The notes below the pieces were generated by a model. The model was not told where the DNA came from and searched no databases. It saw only the letters and a program-made list of their open reading frames with translations. Both the position numbers and the translations under genes were made by a program. From contig JAMYHL010000066.1 of NCBI GenBank assembly GCA_025531455.1, positions 124,001-188,000 of the forward strand: 64,000 bases of DNA, written 5' to 3'. Position 1 is the first letter of the stretch. Each line of letters begins with the position of its first letter. Positions 1 through 10,501 of the stretch are shown here, one piece after another. The DNA is from Apiotrichum sp. Y4204. Lineage: Eukaryota; Basidiomycota; Tremellomycetes; Trichosporonales; Trichosporonaceae.

Positions 1-2213
1 GCCCTGCAGCAGGAACTGTGCGTGGCCGTCCTGGATGTTCCAGAACTGGATAGAGCGGTCCTTGGATCCAGACACAACCCATTGTCCGTCAGGCGAGATG
101 GCGACCGATAGAACGTAGTCCTGATGTCAGTTGAGCTTCATTATCATCATCATAACTCACCTTGTGGCCGTTGAGGGTATTTGCGCAGGTGCCGAGACCC
201 TTCTCCACCGCTTCTTTGGACCCCGCCGGCATGGCCTCGACGGCGCGCTTCGTCTGCGAGAGGTCCCACACGCGGAGAGTGCGGTCGAGCGAACCAGAGA
301 CAAGCGACTTGCCGTCGGGCGAGAAGGCAACCGAGTAGACCGAGTCCTTGTGGCCCTTGAGACGCTCCAGCTGCTGGCCAGTCTGCACGTTCCAGACGCG
401 CACCATCGTGTCAAGCGAGCCTGCGGCGACAAGTTTTCCATCGGGGGAGACTGGATGTCAGTTGATGCAACGGTTGCTGTAACTCACGAGCAACAGAAGT
501 GATGCCAGCATCGATCGGGCCCTGCTCGTTGTGTACAAAGTCCTCGATACGAAGGTCGGCAACACAGTGGCCCTTCTCAGTGTCCCAAACACGCGCAGAC
601 TTGTCACCCGAACCAGACACGAGGTAGCGTCCATCCCGGCTGAAGTCGAGCGAGTAGATCTCCTGCATGTGGCCCTGCAGGAGGTGACGGATGCGCTGCG
701 CCTTGATGTCCCAAATCTGCCGTCAGCACAGAGCCCGTCTGACAATCGTCGCGGGACTCACCCTAATCTGCCTGTCCTCCGCACCAGTTGCCAGGTACTT
801 GCCATCCGGGCTGAAGCAGATGCTGCGGATGTACAAGTCTCCAGTCCGCGTTGCGCTCTCGTCGAAGAGGACGCACACCTTGGCACCCGTCTTGGTGTCG
901 AAAATCTGTGCTGTACGGTTGCAACCAGTGGCGAGGTACTTGCCGTCGGCGGAGAACTTGACACAGCACACGACAGTCTCGTGCACCAAAGAGTGTACAA
1001 GCGACACATCAAGCAACTTCTTTGACTGGGGAGACCACACTGCGAACCAGTCGGACCCCTCCTTTTTCAACTCTCGAGAAACATTCTCTGGGTCGAGGTC
1101 GGAGAGCAGCGGGGCGGGGCTGTTGCGGGCCATGAGAGAGAGGGAGTCCTTGCGGTCGCGCTCAAGGCTGGTGGACATGGGACGGGGGATGGGAGCGGAA
1201 GGGTATGGAGAGCGAGCTGTTGAGTTAGAGACAGGTTTATTTGGTTCCACTCACAGACAAGTGCGTCTGCACCATTCATCGGAGGCGGATGGGATGGAGG
1301 ATATCCGGGACCACCCCGCTCGTGCTCCGACCCGGGCCCGAGGTGCGGGGGAGAAGAAGGCACTGGCCCGTTGCCAGGGGGGCCAACAGGACCACCCCCA
1401 CCGCCGCGTGCAACTTCCAGTTCGCGGCGTAGGCGTTCAATCTCGGCCTCGTACCTGCTTGTCAGCGACTGTTTGGATGCTACCGCGGTGCTATAGCCAT
1501 GGAGCTGATGGACAGCCTCTGAGCTACTCACTCTTGCCGGATCTTTCCATGCGCCTGCTCGAGATCATACAACGTTTTCCTGATCAAGCCAAGCTCGTTG
1601 ACCTGCTGATTAACTGAACAGTTAGCCGTGCACCCGGACCGCGCCTCGCCGCATTCTACGCACGCTGTGCCTCGTACTCGTCCCTCTGGGTCTTCCACAT
1701 GGTGCCCTCCTGGGCGACGGTCTCAACCTCCTGCTTGATGAGATCGAAAAACTCGTTCAGCCTCTGCACAGAGGCAGGAGGAATCGCCCCAGGCGCATTC
1801 GAGGGAGCAGCCGCTGGGGGCAAGCGATGGTGCTGTTATGATAAGGATCAGGGAGAAAAAGGGGCGCGATATGGAGATCGATGGGAAGCAGGCAGCAGTT
1901 TGGTGATGCCATCAAGTTTGGATCCAGCAGCCACGGGGGATCGCAATGACGAGGGAGAGGCGACGGAAGACAAATGGCACCGAGGATCGTCAAAGAGGGC
2001 GCATCAAGGACAGTAACAGAGAACGCGAGTGTCAGTACATGGCAGTCAAGAATGGGAATGTGGAGGCTGTTTGTGGATGGATGGAGAGGGGACAACAGTC
2101 GCCCATCAAGCGCCGCTTGTAGCAAGGGTACTGAGTCGTGCGGCAGCTTGCGGGCGAGTCGCTGAAGGGTGGATGTGAGAAGGACGTACATTGTAGATTG
2201 CTGGAGGTTGCAT
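1..2213 (-). CDS. TUP1: Tup1 general transcriptional co-repressor, WD40 protein (3' end beyond window)
   Basis: Eight exons: 2213-2190, 1832-1664, 1613-1532, 1454-1255, 1216-762, 716-488, 450-161 and 120-1, in phase throughout (523 residues seen). The start gives MQPPAIYNHHRLPP, and only this ATG joined over the first intron produces the family-like IYNHHR opening. Residues about 30-105 form the helical N-terminal tetramerisation and Ssn6-binding domain (RLNEFFDLIKQEV, then VNELGLIRKTLYDLEQAHGKI). A Gly/Pro-rich linker follows, then WD repeats with clear blades ([60 protein letters not shown]). In fungi Tup1 with Ssn6/Cyc8 represses many genes from DNA-bound factors in the nucleus. About one to one and a half blades remain outside the left edge. 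The first intron is long (357 nt). Family identity is clear; the first tiny exon is inferred. Confidence 0.95.
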
Positions 2214-5066
2214 GATGTGGATTGCACAGGATAGACCTCGACCAAGATGATTGAGCAATGACTAGTTGACGGTGGTGAACACGGGTCGCTCAGATGTGCT
2301 CGTTAGTAGTGATAGTTGTTGTGATAGGGATACGAGTAGTGGAGGGAGTAGTTGGAGGAATCGAAATTGTTGTGGATGATGATGTTGATGGAAACACAAA
2401 ATGCAAGCCGTGTGTGTTGGATACTGGAACTTGGGCTGCTGCGCGTGTGTGCGCAAAGACCCAGTGCGTGTGGTGTCCCGGTGTGCCGATTGCTCAGAGT
2501 TCCGTGCACTTGTCGGCTCGGCTCTGCAGCTGGTCTGGATCCAGGAAACGTTGGCTGGTGTTGATGGACTGGCCTCGGATAGCGGCCCGGCGCAAGGATG
2601 CGAGGGAGGGATGCTGAGCGAGGAGTGTGGTGGATGGATGGGGAGAAGAAGAGGATGTAATGTCGAGAGTTGAGAGAGGGTGGTGGTTGTGGTTGTGGTG
2701 GAAAGGAGATGAATCGATGGAATGGAATGGAGTGAAGCCCGGGCGAGAGGGCAGAGGGGTGAGGGGTGAGGGGGGAAAGGGAGAAAGGAGACCGGTTGGG
2801 TTGGTTGGCTGTGTGTGGACCAATTGGGCAGATTTCGTGGTAACAGTTATCCAGTCAACTGTGGCATTAGATCAGGTCCAGGCTATAGGGCGTAGGCAGT
2901 ATATAGGGAGGGAACGCAGAAGCACCAAAGGAGGAGCTGGAGAATGCGCCAAGGTGCCAGGTGCACGGCTGGGCTGCGTAACTGACGCCTTCAACTGACG
3001 CCTTGGGCCTTGGGCGTGCCCCGAAGGAGAGGAGAGGGGAGATCGAAATCGGAGAGCGCTGTTTGCAGTCTAGGGGAGAAGAAGCAAGCACCAGATGCAT
3101 CAGACAACCTCTGCCCCAGGCAAGCCAGGCACGGGCATGCATGCCACACATTGTACTAACGTGGCTGGGGCTCTGGAGGCTATGGGCGCATATTTGACGC
3201 TCCGGACTCTGGACGCTCTGCGCCGCCGCCGCCACAATGCCGTTACCCGGCAGACGTCTTGCATACCGCCGAGATGACAGCACACACAGGGCGCTCATAC
3301 CACCGAAACTGCCCGCCTGAGCTCGGACCTCGACTTTCTCGACACATCATCGTAAACACGCGGAGCACGGGCGCACGGTCCGCAAGTGCACAGCAGCGTG
3401 TTGCTATCCCAGTAAGGCCCTGTGGCCTGTGGTCTGTGGGTGCGCACGAGCTTCGCCCCTTTGCACACGGGCCTCCAAGTAACATTTATGCAGGATAGCG
3501 CGATATGCGATGCCTGCAACAAGGGGAGATCCAAGGGGGAAAGGATGATTGACAAACGTCGGAGAGATACACGCCCCCCCCGGACAGACCCATGGCCTTT
3601 TGGCTGGGGAGAGACAATTCTCATTGAGCTGGATACCCCCCGCATTATGACTGGGGAACTGGGAACCTTTGGGAACCGACCACAATGCCGAACACAGATC
3701 CTTTGTCTCATCTGCCGAGTGGGGCGCACTGCGCACTCGGCATGCTCATTATGCTCGTGATTGATCGCCGAATAGCGCGAATAGAACGCGAATAGGAAGT
3801 TTGTAGTATCAGCAAGCATGACTATCGATTAAGAAATATTAAATATGGCTATATGGCCCCACTTCGTTTATTAGCCCCCTCCCTCCACTTTCAGACGAAA
3901 CGGTGTTCCTGCGGTGCCTGGCCATTCTTGGCCCCTGTGCACTCTGTAGCTTGAAAATAAAAATACCGGGGATGTGGTGGGTGGCGGACCCATAAAGGTG
4001 CCAGGCACGGGCAAACACTGCCGTCAGAGCTCAGTCCAATGTTCCAGATCTGCCACTGTTGGCGTCTGTTTGCTGTTGGTCGCCATGAACCACGTAGGAC
4101 AGGCAAGGCAGCGCACGGCCGCGCACGGCCCGTGTGTCCCACATGTGTCGCGTGCGTGCATTCGAGATACGAGATACACTCGTGCAACACAACGATGTGT
4201 ATGCATGAATATATCATCCTGTTCATCCTGTATACCATCCTCTCCAGAGCTGATCCCCGCAATTTTCCATCCACCCCGGATCCTCGGATCCTCACCGGAA
4301 GCACAGGGCAGGCCCCGTCCCTCGATCCGTCCAGTCTCCGGTCCCTCGGCCGATAGCTGGAGCGGATCCGCGTACCTCGGGCAGGGTTCCTCTGCGACGG
4401 CGATCGAGTGACGTCACTTTTGTTTTCAACGTTTGAAGCTGTTGGCGATCGAGACGGACTGCAGAGGCCGACAACCTGCAAGCTGACTTGTGGCTCCACT
4501 GGGCTCCGTTTGGTGTGCGTGCGCTGTTTTGTATGCGACCTTGCTTTCTAAATCAGTGCATAGATACGTGCAGGAAACAAGAAACAGGTCTGTTGGTCAT
4601 ATCGGACGGAAGTTTAAGGAGTGGTGCGAATGCGAGTCGTCGACCTTGACGACTGGTGTTCAGAAGTTTGGCACAGGGCATGGAAGAGTGTCCATGCTCA
4701 AAGAATACGAGGACGAATGTGCAATCGAAAAAGGGGAAGCACTGCTGGACTGGCTATCCTCTCAGTTGTCTGCACGGGTGGATCGTGAGCCGGGGTATCT
4801 GGGCAATCTGCTCTTCGTTGACCACCATACTTGTGTCTACCCACGACCCACCCTTGCAGAGCTCCAGCTCTAGCGCCCCCCATAACGCCTTCGGGATATA
4901 GTTTTGTACCTAAGCATACTAATTTTTGGCAGAGTATTCCAAGGAGCGTTTAAGAAGAGTAGCAAGCCCGAATCTGCATCCACAGGCAAGACCAACAATC
5001 GAGGCAGAGGTGAGAGACGAAAGGCTTCACGCTCATATAAGAAAGGCCACTCGCGAAAATTTTCGA
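2214..5066. other. Intergenic stretch, no supported gene
   Basis: Between the TUP1 start and the tRNA gene I see no reading frame with homology or convincing splice structure. The segment just upstream of TUP1 (about 2280-2830) is purine-rich on the plus strand, so CT-rich on the TUP1 strand, as is common in fungal promoters and leaders. A perfect CRE-type palindrome (GTGACGTCAC) lies at 4408-4417. Open frames here are short and disagree with each other. Confidence 0.6.
4408..4417. promoter_or_regulatory. CRE-like palindrome (TGACGTCA core)
   Basis: Perfect ten-base palindrome with the ATF/CREB half sites TGAC and GTCA. It lies in a non-coding stretch about 650 bases before the tRNA gene and 2.2 kb upstream of TUP1. 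bZIP factors bind this sequence in fungi; whether it acts here is unknown, and a single eight-base match can occur by chance. Confidence 0.3.
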
Positions 5067-5174
5067 GCATTGGTGACCGAGTGGTTAAGGTGCTGCATTC
5101 AAGCTTTACGAGCTTTGTCCGATCGGATTCGCAGTGTATGAAAATGCGCCAGGGTTCGAATCCCTGCCAATGCA
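5067..5174 (+). tRNA. tRNA-Leu(CAA) with intron
   Basis: The acceptor stem pairs GCATTGG (5067-5073) with CCAATGC (5167-5173), followed by discriminator A. The D arm is ACC/GGT around AGTGGTTAA. The anticodon loop begins TTCAAG with anticodon CAA at 5100-5102. A roughly 25-nt intron sits at 5104-5128, directly 3' of position 37, the standard site. A long variable arm (GTAT-GAAA-ATGC) marks a class II tRNA. The T arm is CAGGG TTCGAAT CCCTG. Class II plus A73 favours Leu over Ser, and CAA is a Leu anticodon that usually carries an intron in fungi. The last anticodon-stem pair is an A-C mismatch. A T6 run at 5186-5191 would terminate Pol III. Confidence 0.9.
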
Positions 5175-5185
5175 ATGCCTCTGGC

Positions 5186-5191
5186 TTTTTT
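5186..5191 (+). terminator. RNA polymerase III T-run terminator of tRNA-Leu
   Basis: Six consecutive T residues on the coding strand, 12 bases after the mature 3' end of the tRNA, the usual position and form of a Pol III stop. Confidence 0.7.
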
Positions 5192-5594
5192 CATCCTCGG
5201 GGCTCTCTATCCTGCGGATCTGCGGGAATCGCAAATACGCGCAACTCACCATGAATCAGCAGACAGCCCGATACGCATCGCTCTGTCAGCTCAATCAGGT
5301 GCATTTTTTTTGCCCTCTAGTGCCGTCGCGCCGTCGAAGAATCCAAGGACCGCAGCAGTGCAGCTAGCGCAATAAACTCGTCGATCGTCGGCCGGCGCCA
5401 CAGTCGCAAGCACCATCTCCCGCGGGATCAGAATTAGTCCTTTTATGTAATCACACTGTTTGTTGTTGCGTTTCGTGTTTGGTCTGGAGGATGTGTGTCT
5501 GTCGACCACTCTGTTAGAGCCATACGATCAAAAGAATAACAACTTCGAGGCAACAACACTCTCTCCATCATCAACCCACTCACACTCTCACCCG

Positions 5595-7989
5595 ATGGCC
5601 ACCCACACTCCCCCACCGGGACAGTACGCGCCTGGTCTACGGCGTCTTCTCCCCGCCGCGTCCGGCAGCGCCGTGCGGCTAAGCACGTCCTTCAGCCTGA
5701 ACCCAACAGACACATCGGCGTCGTTTTCTGATGGCTCAATGTTCGCGTCGCCAAGTAAGGGCGCGAAGGGGCGGCGCGTGTTTCTCTCTTCTGCAGAGCA
5801 GGGACACATGGGCATGGGACGCGTGTCGCCGCGCATGCGCTCGCCGCTCCGCCATGTTCCTGGTTCTGAGCCGCGTCCTGCCCGCTCGCGATCACGGCTC
5901 GGCGTCGAACACCATCATAATATTCATGACGAATCTGATGAGGAGGACGAGACGAATGAGTGGAACATGGTGGACTCTATGCGTGTCTGGCGGCACGACG
6001 CGAATCTTCAGCAGCTCCATGAGACGGCGATTTTCTGGGGCGACAAGATTCTCAGCTTGACTGGTGGGTGCAGCTACATGACCTTGCTAGAGTTGTACTG
6101 AAACGCAGGCGACGCAAATGATGCATTTTGGGTCGCGCAGTCGTACTTCCTCACCGGCAACTATATCCGCGCGGAACGGCTACTTACCGATCCCCTCCCG
6201 CCACGCCGTGACAAAGGCAAGGGCAAGGCGGTGATGGACGACGAGGGCGAGGACAAGTTCACCGCGCGACCACTCGCCACCAACCTCGCGTGCCGGTATC
6301 TCCTTGCACAATGTTTGATGGCACAGGAAAAGTATGAGGAGGCGCTGGACGTCGTCGGCACGAGCAACCCGTTCCCTGAACCCACGGCCTCGAGCCAGCC
6401 GTCACTTGATGGCGGACTCAAGTTCCACTCGTCGCTGTGCTATGTCCGCGGCATGCTCCACCTCCGCCTCAGCTCCCTCGCGCTCGCTAAGGAGTCGCTC
6501 ATGGAGGCCCTTGTGATTGACGTTAAACACTACGAGGCGTTCCGGCAGCTCGTCGACGGCAAGATGATGACTCCAACCGAGGGTGAGTTTATCCTACTAT
6601 CTGTTACTGACTCCAGAATGGGAGTTCATCAACAACCTCGCGTACCGCCAACAGTTGCCGCAGGAGGCAGCGGATTTTGTGCGCCTGATGTACATCTCCA
6701 AGCTGCGCAAGGACGAGCACGTCTCGCAGATTGCTGCTGCGCGCAGGCAGCTGGTGGAGATGTACCCCGACCTGGCGGAGAACCCCGACGTGCTCGTCGC
6801 CCGCGCCGAGGAGATGCTGGCAAAGTACAAGTGGGAGGACTGCTACGCGATAACGTCCGCGATCCTGCGCCGCACGCCGGGACATCCCACCGCGCTCCCG
6901 CTGCACCTTGCGTGCATGTACCACATTCCGCGACTACATTCGACAATCTTCATGTTTGCTCACGACCTCGTCGAGCAGGAACCTCACATGGCCACGACGT
7001 GGTATGCCGTCGGCCTGTGGTACTTTGCCGGCAAGCGTTGGGCCGAGGCGCGGCGATACTTTTCCAAGGCGTGTCTCATCGACTCACGCTTCGGGCCCGC
7101 GTGGATCACGTTTGCGCACAGTCTCGCCTGGGAGGGCGAGCACGAGCAGGCCATCACCGCGTACTCTACCGCGCAACGCCTGTTTCCTGGGTGAGTGGTG
7201 ACTGGTGGAGGAGCAGGAACCACGCTGACACACAGCTCGCACCTCACATATCTCTTCATCGGCCAGGAGTATCTCCAGCTGTCGCAGTCGGCGCTGGCGG
7301 AGGAGCACTTCCTCGCGGCGGCAGCGCTCAACTCGACGGACCCGCTGCTGTTGAATGAGCTTGGTGTGGCGGCGTATAACAGGGATGACTTTGCCGCGGC
7401 AGTCGAGTACTTTGAGCGCGCGGTTGCAGGTGCCGGTGATATGCAGGGTGCGGCCATCACCTGGTCTACCACACATTGCAACCTCGGCCACGCGCTGCGC
7501 CTGCAAAAGCGCCACGCCGAGTCGCGTGCAGCGTACGTGCAGTCGATCCGCCTCGATCCGCTGAACCACACGGCGTACGCCTCACAAGCCCTTCTCTCCC
7601 AGCTGGAAGGCGACATCCGCACCGCGATCAGGCTGTACCACACTGCGCTCTCGCTCGCGCCACAAGACCCCGTCGCGACGGTGCTCCTCGAGATGGCGCT
7701 CAGCGAGCAGGTCGAAGCTCTGGACCCGACGACACTCCCCGGCCTTCCGGCGGCGATCGCACGCGCCGACCTCGACCCCTTCGCCGTACCAAAGGGCAAC
7801 GCGGCGTTCGGCCCGCTCCCTGTTGAAGCCGACCCGCTCACGCTTGAGGAAGCGGGCGAAAGCCGCGACATTACGCTCGACGCGAGCGAGATGCACATGA
7901 CGCACTTTGAGCACTCGGCGCGCCACTCGCGACACGTGTATGCGGACACGACGTTTGAGTCGAGTGCTATGGAAATTGAGGAGGACTAG
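5595..7989 (+). CDS. CDC16: Anaphase-promoting complex subunit Cdc16 (Apc6/Cut9), TPR protein
   Basis: Four exons: 5595-6063, 6109-6582, 6617-7190 and 7236-7989 (756 residues). The first about 130 residues are a Ser/Arg-rich leader with an acidic patch; then come TPR arrays: [62 protein letters not shown], and in the C-terminal half [40 protein letters not shown] and similar. Order, spacing and an acidic C-terminus match the Cdc16/Cut9 family. The protein is a scaffold of the APC/C, the ubiquitin ligase that degrades cyclin B and securin. An upstream in-frame non-ATG extension was rejected, since [10 protein letters not shown] is the first ATG. Introns are 45, 34 and 45 nt. Confidence 0.93.
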
Positions 7990-8834
7990 GAAGAGTGAGA
8001 GGCTGCTGGGAGGCAGGCCGCAGCCACGAGACATAGAGGCGGAGCCAGAGAAGATCGCCGCAGATTGCACATATCATACAGCTTAGACACCAGACGCGAT
8101 ACCATGCATGTAAGACTACACCTACAACAAAAGGCGGCTCATTCCCGATCGAACCGAGACTCGGTAGCCGGTACTCGGTCTCTTGCGATTGCAGATTGCA
8201 GATCCCAGCGGCAGGACGGCAGTTGTGGCAGCTGATTGGGGCGTTGCGATCTTGCGATCAGATTGTGTGGCATGTGGGCAAGGAGGCAGTGGACTGAGTG
8301 GACGCCCAGCTGGGGAACAAATGGGATCACAGAGTCAAGCGGCTTCAAGAGCTTCAATCAGAGGCAATTCCCCGTTCGGCACGGCATGTTACGGCGCGGC
8401 ATGCCCAATAACCAAACCTTATCTCCCTCGTTTGCTGCTGCTCGTTCCCCTAGCCGCGGCCAAGCTTACGGGGCTCGACTGAATGTGGACTGGGGGGAGG
8501 AATGGCCTGGACCTACTCTTGGGGAACGACATTCATTGACAGGGACGACAGGGAGGCAATTGCCTCGTGCCCTTGCGTCGCCAACGAGCACAGAGCATAG
8601 CACCGGCAGCCAACTCGCGTCCCAAGTCCGTCTGGGCTCGGAGCAGTGCTGCTCCGCCACCCCGGCGTGACTACCCTCTCCGTCCCGCATCCTGGCATTT
8701 CCTGGGGCCCTGCGTTTCCCTGCGTCCACTCGAATCACACACGCGCTCACGAGTCCACACCCGCCGCGCCACAACTCTATGTCTCTACCGCCATTGAGAT
8801 CCCAATTGGAATAACGCGACGTACTACTCTGTGT

Positions 8835-8925
8835 AGGGATTCCGTGTAGGGATCGCTGCTAGCGTTTCGTGTATGGAATTCGTGGAGGGATTCCGTGGAG
8901 TCCGCGAACGGATTCCGTGTCTCGG
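8835..8925 (+). repeat. Imperfect GATTCCGTG repeat cluster
   Basis: Three copies of GGATTCCGTG and at least two degenerate copies (TTTCGTGTATGG, GAATTCGTGG) occur within about 90 bases, alternating with GTAGGGAT words. The repeat is non-coding and has no obvious palindrome. Function unknown. Confidence 0.5.
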
Positions 8926-10271
8926 CGTATGTAGCAGAACGAACACGAGGCGGCGACTGCTCCGGATTGCTGGACAGTCGGGGCGGTAGTTTGTCCGCCC
9001 TAGCCTCTCCATACCCCATACATACCCCGCACCCCGCCCTGCCCCGCAATGGATCGCGAGAGATGTCGCCATGCGCCGACGACGGCATTGGCTGTAGTTG
9101 TCGCGCCAGCGCCGCGAGGGGTGGTGATCATTGGCTGTCGCCGTCGTCGGTCTGGGCCTGGCCACCGCGCCGCCGCATGGGATGCGGCTCGGGGTGTTCT
9201 CGGCGCATATCCCGGCGGTCGATATCGAATCCTACAGCCCCAGAGTGAGACGGAGTACCAGCAAGGTGTCAGAAATTCAGAAAGGGACCGTAATCAGGAC
9301 CGCGTGTGGACGACAGGCTCCGAGGCCGAGTATTGTCCTCGGCACGTTCGGCACACCGGCACACGGCACACCAGCACCAGAGCACACGCCGGCATGCGCC
9401 CGGCACATGCACAGATGCGCACATGTCCGTCCCTTGATCCCTTGATAGCTTGATATCTATCCTCTGGCTGAACAAGGTATGTGAAGTCGCTTATGGTGTC
9501 TGAGATCTGAGATCGCTTGCGGTATGTCGCTTCATTCGCTATGCCCCACCCTCCGTGCGCCGAGTAGGTACCATGCTGCTCGGTCTCGTGTCTTGGGGAC
9601 GATAGATATGACGTGCAAGTTAGCCGTTTGGTCCCCTCTGCTGCAATTCAGTTTGTGACCATGCATGATTGGTGCTGCCGCTCGCCACGATTGCGCGGTA
9701 TCCGCCCATTGCCGTCCACCGATCCACCGCTAGCAGCCTTGGCGCGCTATCCTCCCCACTACTAGCTGCCTCTTGATATGGTACGTTCTTGGAAGAAGAC
9801 ACACATGCGCGTTGTCGACGATGGCGAGCAGGCATGAATGCGTGAAGTGTCAACTGGCCATAGAGCCATAGAGTTTTGATGACCACCACGGGTAAATCTA
9901 CGACATATACGACAACATTCAGCCAGAAAAAATAAATCGAAAAGCAGTTGGACAATGTTGGAAAATCCGTGCGGGGTATTGCTGGCGCTGCTGGGGGCCT
10001 GGGGGAAAGCAGGGCAACGCCTGTGCTGGGTGCTGGTTTCCATATTCCAATCAAGGGCAGGGTTTTGTAATCTCCCTGGAATTCATTTCTAATTGGAGCC
10101 TAATAATTTGTACTAGGCGGTGTCACAGGTTTTTTTTTCTTTTTCTTCTTCTTCCTGGCTGGTGCTGCAAACCAGCCAGGGCGCGCGGGGGGGGGATGGA
10201 TGACACTGTCAACTACAGTGGGCGCCACTCACACACACTCACCCCCACAGTGGAGGGTGAGCAACCTTGAC

Positions 10272-10308
10272 TGTACGCTGTACGCTGTACGCTGTACGGC
10301 TGTACGGC
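10272..10308 (+). repeat. Heptamer tandem repeat (TGTACGC/TGTACGGC)
   Basis: Five contiguous copies of the 7-8 base unit TGTACG(G)C lie about 200 bases upstream of the HEN1 start. The last two copies are lengthened by one G. A short microsatellite, no coding role. Confidence 0.7.
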
Positions 10309-10501
10309 TGGCGCCGCCTGTCCCCGGCAGCCAGAAGAGCCAGCCATGCACCCATCCACATGCACATGTACTCATCCTAACCATCACCTTCATCATCATC
10401 ATCTCTCTCCCTCTCTCTGTCTGTCGCTCGCTATCACATCTCCCCTCACTCTCATCCCATTCCTCTCCCCCGCTCCCCCGGCCCTCCGGCATCCCACCAC
10501 C

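Larger units (their letters stand above)
7990..10501. other. Intergenic stretch, no supported gene
   Basis: About 2.5 kb with no frame showing homology or consistent splicing. It contains a cluster of GATTCCGTG-like repeats near 8835-8925 and a heptamer tandem repeat at 10272-10308 just upstream of the HEN1 gene. The last 150 bases before 10502 are pyrimidine-rich (CTCTCTCCCTCTC), a typical fungal core promoter and leader. Confidence 0.6.

Noticed and set aside
4870..5254. Open frames on both strands over the tRNA (one giving MHWQGFEPW)
   Set aside because: They are translations of the tRNA gene itself; FEPW/GSNP-type strings come from the T-arm GGTTCGAATCC.
8183..9475. Several 70-140 codon frames on both strands
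   Set aside because: Mutually overlapping, Arg/Pro/Ala-rich, no conserved motif. Regarded as chance in GC-rich non-coding DNA.
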